This document shows, piece by piece, positions 1-5,319 of a stretch of DNA of 7,413 nt. Numbering within the stretch: position 1 is the stretch's first letter; each line of letters starts with the position of its first letter. The notes below the pieces were generated by a model that did not search any database, was not told the DNA's origin, and saw nothing but the letters and a program-made list of their open reading frames with translations. Source of the DNA: Clostridium sp. UBA6758 (GTDB lineage Bacteria; Bacillota; Clostridia; Clostridiales; Clostridiaceae); assembly GCA_002453475.1 (NCBI GenBank), contig DKGY01000091.1:1-7413 (forward strand). The letters are read 5' to 3'. The position numbers were made by a program, and so were the translations under genes.

Positions 1-156
1 TAATACAACTGGAATCTTAACAAATACAGGTCCAGATTTAATAACAACAGGTGTTACAGGAATTTGTTTAGTTAATAATTGTACTTTAGAAGTAATAGTT
101 GCACAAGGATCTGCTACCCATTCATAATCACTCGTATTTTTTTGGCTATCATTCAT
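1..156 (-). CDS. CsxC-like (DUF3794/SPOCS-type) protein, N-terminal 52 codons only
   Basis: This is the 5' part of a minus-strand gene that continues beyond base 1. The ATG at 156 is preceded by AGGAGG (167-172) with a 10-base gap, so the start is secure. The 52 visible residues begin MNDSQKNTSDYEW and then run DPCAT, QIPVTP and FVKIPVVL. Over the 37 residues from DPCAT onward, 27 match the complete paralogue at 895-1686, and the DNA is also close, so the two are fairly recent duplicates. Only the variable N-terminus and the first strand of the conserved domain are visible. The role is inferred from the paralogue: probably a structural protein of the spore coat or exosporium. Whether the rest of the gene is intact cannot be judged here. 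Confidence 0.8.
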   Translation of the reverse strand, partial: MNDSQKNTSDYEWVADPCATITSKVQLLTKQIPVTPVVIKSGPVFVKIPVVL

Positions 157-186
157 TATAAGATTTCCTCCTTTTCTATCTAATTG

Positions 187-210
187 TTAGTGTAAAATTT
201 TTTACACTAA
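187..210. promoter_or_regulatory. Perfect 10-bp inverted repeat just upstream of the partial CsxC-like gene
   Basis: TTAGTGTAAA (187-196) and TTTACACTAA (201-210) are exact reverse complements around the 4-base loop ATTT. The repeat lies about 30 bases upstream of the ATG at 156 and just before its AGGAGG. It could be an operator or a 5'-UTR hairpin of that gene. On the plus strand it is followed by a T-rich run and could act as a weak terminator, but no intact plus-strand gene lies upstream within the window. The paralogue's upstream region keeps only a partial match (GTTAGTGAAA). Confidence 0.45.
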
Positions 211-244
211 TTATTTTTTTAATTCTTTATATATCAATGGCTCT

Positions 245-267
245 ATTGTTTTTTGTATAAAAACAAT
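245..267. repeat. 9-bp inverted repeat, possible remnant of the insertion-sequence left end
   Basis: ATTGTTTTT (245-253) and AAAAACAAT (259-267) are perfect complements around a 5-base loop. The repeat lies about 70 bases before the transposase-fragment start at 337, so it may belong to the left end of that element. No matching terminal repeat was found on the other side. It is AT-rich and could be chance. Confidence 0.25.
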
Positions 268-336
268 GCCCACCCTTTTTTCTGTTATAATTGAATCGCA
301 AAACCAATCAAAACATCCAAAGGAAAGGACATTGTT

Positions 337-798
337 ATGAATTCAATTATAACTTATTTACTTATAATCAATATTTAATTTCAACTATTTTTCAATTGCT
401 TACTTTTATAGCTAAGCATATTCCCTTGAAGCAGTTAGTCTTCGATGATTCCGTCAGTCCAGAATATCAGAAGTTTAAGATTGATAAACTTCCTAAGATA
501 ATTTAATTTGAAAAAGTAGACTATAAACTACTCTTGGCTTACTACGAATATAAGTACAATAAAGTAATCAAGCCAGTAAATCGTAGAAATGGAGTTACAA
601 TTCCAAAGGAAAATTGCTGTCCTAAATGCAGTGCTACGCATCATTACATCTATGATAACAACGGCAATAATGGTCAATATCAGTGTAAAGTGTGTGGACA
701 AATCTTCAGCCAAGATTTAGCTCCAAAGCTTATAAAACTTCAATGCCCTTGAAGTGAAAAAAGACCGCAAGCACTTTCGTTTACATAAGTGTATTAAC
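337..798 (+). pseudogene. Decayed N-terminal fragment of a zinc-ribbon transposase
   Basis: The reading starts at ATG 337 after an AAAGGAAAGGAC stretch (MNSIITYLL). It shifts frame near 366-376 into ISTIFQLLTFIAKHIPLKQL, hits an in-frame TAA at 504-506, and continues in the same frame as FEKVDYKLLLAYYEYKYNK. A zinc ribbon follows, with CPKC at about 621-632 and CKVC at about 684-695. At about 747 the text jumps from QCP to LEVKKDRKHFRLHKCIN in another frame, as if the CxxCG part of a second zinc knuckle were deleted. Homology ends at 798, where the 67-bp repeat begins. The segment resembles the N-terminus of a DDE-type transposase common in clostridia, recognised from memory of the family. 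The catalytic domain is absent, so the copy is dead. It is convergent with the complete CsxC-like gene. Confidence 0.75.
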
Positions 799-865
799 AG
801 ATAACTTTTCTCTTAAAAACAGACCCAAAACCTCTCTTAGTAAGCTTTAGGTCTGCAATATATCA
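799..865. repeat. 67-bp direct repeat, copy 1, containing a terminator-like hairpin
   Basis: This copy matches 1896-1962 at 66 of 67 bases; the only difference is A829 versus G1926. Inside, CAGACCcAAA (820-829) pairs with TTTaGGTCTG (846-855), and a smaller palindrome CTTAGTAAG (836-844) lies in the loop. Read on the minus strand, the hairpin is followed by GTTTTTAAG, which is intrinsic-terminator-like. It lies 29 bases after the stop of the CsxC-like gene (895), so it probably ends that transcript. The left edge coincides exactly with the transposase breakpoint, so it may instead be the right end of the insertion sequence. Confidence 0.8.
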
Positions 866-894
866 TTTAATAAGATTGATTTTCAATTCAATTC

Positions 895-1686
895 CTAGAA
901 TGTTTCTTGTGTTGCTTGTGTTGCTGTAATTCTTACCTGTTGTTCTTGTAATACTTTTAGTGTTAAATTTACTACTGCTTTTTCTGTAATTTCAGTAAAC
1001 CTTTGTTCTGTAGGAGTTGTGCAACTTAAAGTTGGATTTGTGTGAATATCAACTTCAGCAATATCTGCTCTTACTAATTCAGTAAAAGGTTTTTCATTAA
1101 AGAATTCTGTAAAGAAAAGACTCTGATCACAAGGATTACGTCCAATTACTGGATCTGCACAAACATCGCAACCGTGAAGTTTATCTGTAAAGAATTCTAA
1201 TTCACTTGGAGTGGTATTTTCAACAAAAATCGGTGGTCTAAGGAAAGTAATTCTTGTTGTGAAATTAAAAGGTACTTCAACTGTACACTGTCTTATATCT
1301 CCACAAAAATTTGGAGTTCCACCTGTCATACAAGTTCTGGTTGCATACTCAATATTTTTTCTTATAAAACCTTCTATAAATAGTATTCCAGTACCCGGTC
1401 TATTATCTTGAGAAAATGGAATAATACGGGATTGAGTTAAAAATACATTCTTTTTAATTCGTTTAATTTCCCTAGCTGGTTGGTCTAATTTGATAATAGC
1501 TTCAACAGGAATGGTTATATTTACTTCTGCTAATACAACTGGAATCTTAACAAATGCAGGTCCAGGTGCAATAACAATAGGAGTTACAGGAATTTGTTCA
1601 GTTAGTGATTGTGGTAGAGTAGTAACAGTTGCACAAGGATCTGTTACAGATCTATTATTATTTGTATTTATATTATTATCATTCAT
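895..1686 (-). CDS. CsxC-like spore coat/exosporium protein (DUF3794/SPOCS-type domain)
   Basis: This complete 263-residue protein starts at ATG 1686 behind a GGGGGA site (1695-1701). The N-terminus is low complexity (MNDNNINTNNN). The conserved domain follows: KIPVVLAEVNITIPVEAIIKLDQPAREIKRIKKNVFL split over residues 47-83, LFIEGFIRKNIEYAT at 102-116, CTVEVPFNF at 134-142, a GCDVC pair at 172-176, and FTEITEKAVVNLTLKVLQEQQ at 230-250. This pattern matches the DUF3794/SPOCS-type domain of clostridial spore proteins, and the overall layout is closest to the CsxC family reported from clostridial exosporium. There is no signal peptide or membrane segment. Eight cysteines (18, 119, 128, 134, 173, 176, 186, 222) could support disulfide cross-linking, which is inference. 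Residue 86, in FLTQSRIIP, is serine where I recall cysteine in relatives. A truncated paralogue lies at 1-156. No convincing sporulation-sigma promoter was found upstream. Confidence 0.75.
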   Translation of the reverse strand: MNDNNINTNNNRSVTDPCATVTTLPQSLTEQIPVTPIVIAPGPAFVKIPVVLAEVNITIPVEAIIKLDQPAREIKRIKKNVFLTQSRIIPFSQDNRPGTGILFIEGFIRKNIEYATRTCMTGGTPNFCGDIRQCTVEVPFNFTTRITFLRPPIFVENTTPSELEFFTDKLHGCDVCADPVIGRNPCDQSLFFTEFFNEKPFTELVRADIAEVDIHTNPTLSCTTPTEQRFTEITEKAVVNLTLKVLQEQQVRITATQATQETF

Positions 1687-1843
1687 AATAACATTTCCCC
1701 CATTTTTTAAAATATAGTTAGTGAAACCTTATACTACATACTATACGAATTTCTACTTTTTGTTCATATATAAATATAAAAGTTTCTTCTATCTAATAAA
1801 TGTGGTTACAATTATCAAATTATATCTATTTACCTTATAAAGC

Positions 1844-1884
1844 AAAAACTCCTCGACAACACTAATATTAAGTATTGTCGAGGA
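1844..1884 (-). terminator. Strong hairpin with T-tract on the minus strand
   Basis: TCCTCGACAA (1850-1859) pairs perfectly with TTGTCGAGGA (1875-1884), and the stem extends inward by three more pairs after one mismatch. On the minus strand it is followed by GTTTTTGC (1849-1842), as in an intrinsic terminator. It is the most GC-rich stem in this AT-rich zone. The nearest upstream minus-strand gene ends at 2204, so it may end read-through from the GNAT operon or be left over from a lost gene. Confidence 0.5.
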
Positions 1885-1895
1885 CATGCTGGTAG

Positions 1896-1962
1896 AGATA
1901 ACTTTTCTCTTAAAAACAGACCCAAGACCTCTCTTAGTAAGCTTTAGGTCTGCAATATATCA
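1896..1962. repeat. 67-bp direct repeat, copy 2
   Basis: This is the second copy of the element at 799-865, with the same hairpin and minus-strand T-run. Here the altered base (G1926) faces T and could form a G-U pair. It lies upstream of the CsxC-like gene, so that gene and its promoter region sit between two same-orientation copies about 1.1 kb apart. The flanks differ on both sides, so the duplicated unit is just these 67 bases. It may be the terminator of a lost gene copy or the solo end of an insertion sequence. Confidence 0.8.
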
Positions 1963-2096
1963 GTAAGTTGTATTGCAATAATTCATATCACTTTAATACA
2001 GGATTTATACTTGCTCAAAATAATTTAGAAAAATCAAAAGTAATTTGGATTTATGATGCTGCAACAAGTGGTAAGCCTGTTGAAGAAATTTTATAG
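1962..2096 (+). pseudogene. Orphan C-terminal coding fragment ending at a TAG
   Basis: A plus-strand frame stays open from within the 67-bp repeat to TAG 2094-2096 and has no start codon or ribosome binding site. From about 1992 it reads FNTGFILAQNNLEKSKVIWI followed by YDAATSGKPVEEIL, which looks like real protein and not a random frame. The SGKPV ending is reminiscent of C-termini of Gfo/Idh/MocA-type oxidoreductases, but the match is too short to assign. The break falls close to the 67-bp repeat, suggesting that an insertion or deletion removed the rest of the gene. Confidence 0.4.
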
Positions 2097-2203
2097 TATC
2101 TAAAGATAGCCTAGTAATTTATTTCCCATTTAACTGTAAAATTGTTCAATAAAATATGCGCTTTTATAGATATATAAATATATAAACTTTATTCTGGTTT
2201 TCT

Positions 2204-2764
2204 TTAACTAATGAACTCATCCTTAGTTAAAGCATAGTAGAGTTCCCCATCATATCCGCTATAATTTGGATCATCAACTTTAAGATTTCTTTTAAACTTC
2301 ATTCCTATTTTTTCAATCACTTTTTTTGAAGCTATATTATTTGGATTTACTACTGCTATAATTCGTTTTAATCCTATGGTGTTGAATCCATAATGAATCA
2401 TTGCCATAGCTGCTTCAGTTGCCAATCCTCGTCCCCAATATTCACTAGATAAACCATAAAAAATCTCTATATCTTCTCGTTTACAATCAAGTGATCCTAA
2501 TCCACACCAACCTATTACCTTTCTCGTCTCTTTGTCTACTACAGAGGTACCAAATTTAATTATATTTTCTGATGTGTTTTTTTCATAACAATATTCAATC
2601 ATCCATTTTATCAAATCTTTTACCCATTCATATGACATAACACCTTCAGGTATATATGCCATTACTTCTTCATCACTATATACCTTATATAAGTCATCAA
2701 TATCCTCCATGCAATATGGTTTAATAATTAAACGTTCTGTTTCAATATATATATCTTTAAACAT
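2204..2764 (-). CDS. GNAT N-acetyltransferase, RimJ/RimL-like (third gene of the cluster)
   Basis: A 186-residue acetyl-CoA-dependent N-acetyltransferase, probably cytoplasmic, with unknown acceptor. The frame can be extended to a TTG at 2779, but AAAGGA (2771-2776) sits 6 bases before the ATG at 2764, so that start is preferred (MFKDIYIETERL). The RimJ/RimL-type layout is clear: ETERLIIKPY at 8-17, IGWCGLGSLDC at 84-94, the acetyl-CoA loop YWGRGLATEA at 109-118, and NIASKKVIEKIGM at 143-155. The C-terminus YDGELYYALTKDEF is shared with the gene at 3437-4000, so the two are paralogues. It is the last gene of the probable three-gene operon, 57 bases after its predecessor. No clear terminator follows before about 1884. 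Possible acceptors are ribosomal protein N-termini, amino groups of small molecules or antibiotics; the sequence does not decide. Confidence 0.88.
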   Translation of the reverse strand: MFKDIYIETERLIIKPYCMEDIDDLYKVYSDEEVMAYIPEGVMSYEWVKDLIKWMIEYCYEKNTSENIIKFGTSVVDKETRKVIGWCGLGSLDCKREDIEIFYGLSSEYWGRGLATEAAMAMIHYGFNTIGLKRIIAVVNPNNIASKKVIEKIGMKFKRNLKVDDPNYSGYDGELYYALTKDEFIS

Positions 2765-2770
2765 AAAATT

Positions 2771-2776
2771 TCCTTT
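2771..2776 (-). promoter_or_regulatory. Ribosome binding site that sets the 2764 start
   Basis: AAAGGA on the minus strand, 6 bases upstream of ATG 2764. It lies inside the extended frame from TTG 2779, which therefore is unlikely to be the true start. Confidence 0.6.
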
Positions 2777-2821
2777 CAATAATAATTTAATTAATATGCT
2801 ATTAATATTGTATTTTTTATT

Positions 2822-3412
2822 CTATAACTGACCTTTACCAAGTTTATACCAGTTAAATTCACACTTACCAATATCTATATTATCAATGAATTTAAATCCA
2901 CATTTTTGTATTACTCTATTAGAAGGCTCATTACTTTTTAAAGCCAAAGCACTTAAAGCATCAATATTTGTTTGCTCAAATAAATATTGAATCATTGCTT
3001 TGGCAGCTTGAGTAGTATACCCTTTGTTTCTATAATGCTTTGAAATGGCATAAGCTATTTCTGTATTGCAATCAGGTATGTCATCATTTCCACATACACA
3101 ACACCAGCCAATAAACTCATTTGTTTTCTTTAATATAATTCCTACGATCATTTCATGATTTTCAACATTAGGAACAGCTTTAAAAAACTCCTTGTTGCTC
3201 TTTATATATATATTGGGTACCCAGTTTTCGTACTCTTCTCTTGACCCTATCCAATCAGGCAAATAATCTGTTATCTCAGGCTGCAATGTAAGAGCATATA
3301 GCTCGTCCAAATCCTCCAATTGAAACTCCCTTAAGACTATATCCTTACATTCTATTGTAAAGACCTTTTTTGAACTTATATTTTCGTAATTTGTAACTTT
3401 ATTTTCATACAT
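2822..3412 (-). CDS. GNAT N-acetyltransferase, divergent and cysteine-rich (second gene of the cluster)
   Basis: A 196-residue GNAT-fold acetyltransferase. ATG 3412 follows a GGAAGG-type site (3425-3432) with an unusually long gap of about 12 bases, so translation may be weak or coupled to the gene 24 bases upstream. Compared with its neighbours it has a longer N-terminal tail (about 20 extra residues). Family features are LREFQLEDLDELYAL at 27-41, FIGWCCVCGNDD at 100-111, the acetyl-CoA loop YRNKGYTTQAA at 127-137, and NRVIQKCGFKF at 165-175. It has seven cysteines, including C104, C105 and C107 in the GWC segment where the two neighbours have a single GWCG; this could be structural or metal-related, but that is speculation. 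It lacks the YxGExYYxLTK ending of its neighbours, so its acceptor probably differs. Confidence 0.87.
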   Translation of the reverse strand: MYENKVTNYENISSKKVFTIECKDIVLREFQLEDLDELYALTLQPEITDYLPDWIGSREEYENWVPNIYIKSNKEFFKAVPNVENHEMIVGIILKKTNEFIGWCCVCGNDDIPDCNTEIAYAISKHYRNKGYTTQAAKAMIQYLFEQTNIDALSALALKSNEPSNRVIQKCGFKFIDNIDIGKCEFNWYKLGKGQL

Positions 3413-3436
3413 ATAATTATCATTCCTTCCTTGTTA

Positions 3437-4000
3437 TTATCTTTCCATTTCTAAATATTCTTCTTTTGTAAGTAAATAATATGGTTCTCCATTATAGAAA
3501 TCGAACTCTTCAGGTAATCCACTAACTAAATGTTGAAATTTAAATCCGAGCTTTTGTATAACTTTATTTGAAGCTATATTTTCTGGCTTTGCTAAAGCAA
3601 TAATTCTTTGAAGTCTAATTGTATTAAAGCAATAATCAATTAATGCAGTCATAGCTTCAGTTGCATACCCATTTCCCCAGTAATCTTGCCCAATCAAATA
3701 ATATATCTCCTTTTCTGGATAGAAACAATCAAGAATTCCAACTCCACACCAACCAATAAATTTACCTGTATCTTTCAAAAATATTGCAAAAGAATATTTA
3801 AAGTCATCCTTAAAGCCAGTTTTATAAGAATCAATCAGCCATTTAAATAACCCTTCATATTCTTCAAAAGACATAACATCCATATCCAGATATTTAAATA
3901 ACTCTTTATTCTGCATTAATTGAAAAGATTCTAATAAATCATTCTCAATATATGGTCTAATTACTAATCTATTTGTTTCAATTCTCATTTTTTTAATCAT
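3437..4000 (-). CDS. GNAT N-acetyltransferase, RimJ/RimL-like (first gene of the cluster)
   Basis: A 187-residue RimJ/RimL-type N-acetyltransferase. ATG 4000 has AAGGGAG (4010-4016) 9 bases upstream, and an internal ATG five codons in is less well placed. Motifs are IETNRLVIRPY at 7-17, FIGWCGVGILDC at 81-92, the acetyl-CoA loop YWGNGYATEA at 107-116, NIASNKVIQKLGF at 141-153, and YNGEPYYLLTKEEY near the end. It is clearly paralogous to the gene at 2204-2764 along its whole length, including the acceptor-side C-terminus, so the two probably act on related substrates. As the first gene of the operon it follows a structured leader: a terminator-like hairpin (4070-4120) ends about 70 bases before its start. 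The acceptor cannot be read from the sequence. Confidence 0.9.
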   Translation of the reverse strand: MIKKMRIETNRLVIRPYIENDLLESFQLMQNKELFKYLDMDVMSFEEYEGLFKWLIDSYKTGFKDDFKYSFAIFLKDTGKFIGWCGVGILDCFYPEKEIYYLIGQDYWGNGYATEAMTALIDYCFNTIRLQRIIALAKPENIASNKVIQKLGFKFQHLVSGLPEEFDFYNGEPYYLLTKEEYLEMER

Positions 4001-4041
4001 ATTAAAAAACTCCCTTTTATTATTTTTTGTTATTCTCCTAT

Positions 4042-4059
4042 TTAAAAATTTATTGGCAT
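4042..4059 (-). other. Possible five-codon leader ORF ahead of the GNAT operon
   Basis: On the minus strand AAGGGG stands 7 bases before ATG 4059, which opens MPINF followed by TAA. It falls between the terminator-like hairpin (4070-4120) and the first GNAT gene (4000). The spacing is ideal for translation, but such short frames arise easily by chance. Confidence 0.25.
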
Positions 4060-4069
4060 AAACTCACCC

Positions 4070-4120
4070 CTTACAAAAAATAAAAAGGCTGTAATGAAAT
4101 CAGATTTCATTTACAACCTT
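4070..4120 (-). terminator. Rho-independent-type terminator or attenuator upstream of the GNAT operon
   Basis: On the minus strand AAGGTTGTAAATGAAATC (4120-4103) pairs with GATTTCATTACAGCCTT (4101-4085), with one bulge and one G-U pair. It is followed by TTTTATTTTTTG. The stem is long and the U-tract good, so termination in this direction is likely. No intact gene lies just upstream; the lipoprotein ends about 515 bases away. It therefore ends either a small RNA or a premature transcript of the operon leader. Confidence 0.65.
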
Positions 4121-4205
4121 AGTAGAATTATTATTATTCTATGCAATATAGATAGATAAAAGCTTATTTATTGCATAGAAAAGCCATACGTTAAGTATGG
4201 CATTT
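4070..4205 (-). ncRNA. Candidate small RNA or structured leader with three hairpins
   Basis: Read on the minus strand, three perfect or near-perfect hairpins follow one another: GCCATAC with GTATGGC (4183-4201, 5-base loop), a 12-bp stem TTCTATGCAATA/TATTGCATAGAA (4137-4148 with 4169-4180, 20-base loop), and the terminator stem at 4085-4120 with its U-tract. Only a weak promoter is visible upstream (TTGCAT at 4228-4233 and TATTAA at 4204-4209, 18-base spacer). I do not recognise a known riboswitch; the T-box sequence is absent. It could be an independent RNA, the GNAT-operon leader, or a small decayed mobile element rich in palindromes. Confidence 0.35.
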
Positions 4206-4484
4206 AATAACAAACAACTATAAAAATATGCAAATTAAAAGAATATAAATAAATCACTATATTTCTTTTAATAATATAAATTTATAAAAGGTATAAACGC
4301 AAAAACTATTCCTTAACATTGTTTGTCTCAAAAATGTAACCTTAATAGACCTATTCATAATACAAATTTATATGCATAATAATTAAAACTGTAGTAAATA
4401 AAAACAGTAATAATAAATTACATCCTAAATAAACTTGTATAACCAACAAGCAAAAAACATTTTTAAGATTGGTATTAAATTATA
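4206..4484. other. AT-rich non-coding stretch
   Basis: There is no credible coding frame, RNA gene or repeat here apart from the weak promoter noted for the hairpin region. On the minus strand it is the downstream part of the ten-codon stump at 4485-4517. Reading past that stump's stop gives a short hydrophobic stretch (IPILKMFFACWLYKFI) before another stop, perhaps the trace of a lost small membrane protein. Confidence 0.4.
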
Positions 4485-4517
4485 TTACCTTACAACGTTT
4501 AGAATTAGTTTTTTCAT
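4485..4517 (-). pseudogene. Ten-codon stump or leader peptide MKKLILNVVR behind strong expression signals
   Basis: ATG 4517 has AGGAGG (4526-4531) 8 bases upstream and a near-consensus SigA promoter (4549-4577) before that, yet the frame stops at TAA 4485-4487 after MKKLILNVVR. The run of six A bases early in the frame allows a slipped reading (MKKTNSKRCKVI), which also stops. The signals are too good for a random sequence, so this is probably either the 5' end of a gene lost by deletion or point decay, or a true short leader peptide. It is not recognisable as any family. Confidence 0.4.
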
Positions 4518-4542
4518 ACAATTGTCCTCCTATAAATATATT

Positions 4543-4567
4543 AAGTATATTTTACATTATTATACTT
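4543..4567. promoter_or_regulatory. Inverted repeat overlapping the 4549-4577 promoter, possible operator
   Basis: AAGTATA (4543-4549) and TATACTT (4561-4567) are perfect complements separated by 11 bases. They cover the -10 element and part of the spacer of the promoter, where a repressor would block RNA polymerase. The arms are short and AT-rich, so chance cannot be excluded. Confidence 0.3.
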
Positions 4568-4577
4568 ATATTGTCAA
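4549..4577 (-). promoter_or_regulatory. Near-consensus SigA promoter
   Basis: On the minus strand TTGACA (4577-4572) and TAAAAT (4554-4549) are separated by 17 bases. The start point would fall near 4542, giving a leader of about 25 bases before ATG 4517. It lies downstream of the lipoprotein gene and drives only the ten-codon stump and whatever follows. Confidence 0.7.
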
Positions 4578-4634
4578 TAAACTTGTACATCTCTTATGTA
4601 TTTTTTATACTACATAATGGTTTTTCTTTAAATA

Positions 4635-5225
4635 CTATTTTAAGTTAAATTGAGCTTTTATTTGTAGGTTTCCATCTGAAAAAGTAAAGTTAGCATTTGA
4701 ACCATCTTTATTTATCCATGTATACATTATAGATTCCATATCCATAATTTTTGTTTGAGAAAGTATTTGTCCCTCACCTAATATATCTTTAACTTCATCA
4801 TAGGACATTCCTTCTTTAACCTGATTATACTTGTCTAATGTTATTTTTGCATCCATACTTTCTAATCCCGCTTGAGCCTTTGCCGTAACTTCATCATTTT
4901 GTATGGTAATAGTCAAATTACTTATTCCAGAACCATTCCAAGAATATAGATTAGTTTTAATCCCAGCTACCTCTGATGAACTTTCTTCTTTTCCATCTCC
5001 AAGTATATTTTTAACCTCATCATATTTAGCACCCATATTTATTTTTAAAAAATTCTCATAGGTAACTTTTGTGTCTGTTTTCTTTTCCTCTGCAGGTTTT
5101 TCCTCTGTAACCGCTGGCGGATTACTTGCTGTATCATTTTGTGTCTCTACAGTTTTAGAGCTACATCCTACTAATCCTAAAATTAATAATCCACCAGTAA
5201 TCATTGATAGTATTTTTCTCATCAT
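4635..5225 (-). CDS. Secreted lipoprotein with two DUF3862-like repeats
   Basis: A 196-residue protein with a lipoprotein signal: MMRK, a hydrophobic core, then the lipobox LVGC with the modified cysteine at 21. A charged, low-complexity linker (22-54, rich in E, K and T) follows. Two related modules come next: YENFLKINMGAKYDEVKNIL (56-75) leading to LYSWNG (93-98), and DKYNQVKEGMSYDEVKDILG (131-150) leading to MYTWIN (167-172). The GMxYDEVKxILG pattern followed by a tryptophan strand is typical of DUF3862 and the wider BLIP/SmpA-like fold. The predicted location is the outer face of the cell membrane; the ligand is unknown. AGGGGGAG lies very close to ATG 5225, so the second ATG (5222) may be the real start; only one residue changes. 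It has its own promoter (5256-5284). No clear terminator follows. Confidence 0.85.
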   Translation of the reverse strand: MMRKILSMITGGLLILGLVGCSSKTVETQNDTASNPPAVTEEKPAEEKKTDTKVTYENFLKINMGAKYDEVKNILGDGKEESSSEVAGIKTNLYSWNGSGISNLTITIQNDEVTAKAQAGLESMDAKITLDKYNQVKEGMSYDEVKDILGEGQILSQTKIMDMESIMYTWINKDGSNANFTFSDGNLQIKAQFNLK

Positions 5226-5255
5226 TTCTCCCCCTTATTAGTTAAGTCCTTTATA

Positions 5256-5284
5256 ATTGTATAATAATATAGGTCTTCTTACAA
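5256..5284 (-). promoter_or_regulatory. SigA-like promoter of the lipoprotein gene
   Basis: On the minus strand TTGTAA (5284-5279) and TACAAT (5261-5256) are 17 bases apart. Ten of twelve bases match or nearly match the consensus positions that matter most (TTG and TA-AAT). The start point would lie near 5249, about 25 bases before the ATG pair at 5225/5222. Confidence 0.5.
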
Positions 5285-5319
5285 TCACTTACATATAATA
5301 AGTAAAACTTATATAAACG

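Noticed and set aside
528..713. Minus-strand 61-codon ORF
   Set aside because: It lies antisense to the zinc-ribbon part of the transposase remnant, has no ribosome binding site and resembles no protein family.
1211..1717. Two plus-strand ORFs (1211-1411 and 1490-1717)
   Set aside because: They are antisense to the well-supported CsxC-like gene and have no ribosome binding sites.
1702..1800. Possible sporulation-sigma (SigK/SigE) promoter upstream of the CsxC-like gene
   Set aside because: Sequences such as CGTATAGTA only partly resemble the -10 pattern CATANNNTA, and no suitable -35 was found.
241..1962. A complete composite transposon with terminal inverted repeats
   Set aside because: No matching inverted ends or target-site duplication could be found; only direct 67-bp copies and one transposase fragment are visible.
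4070..4205. T-box or other known riboswitch upstream of the GNAT operon
   Set aside because: The conserved T-box sequence is missing and no known aptamer motif is recognisable; only generic hairpins are present.
4435..4617. Plus-strand 60-codon ORF rich in Tyr and Ile
   Set aside because: It is AT-rich composition noise running antisense through the promoter and ten-codon stump; there is no ribosome binding site.
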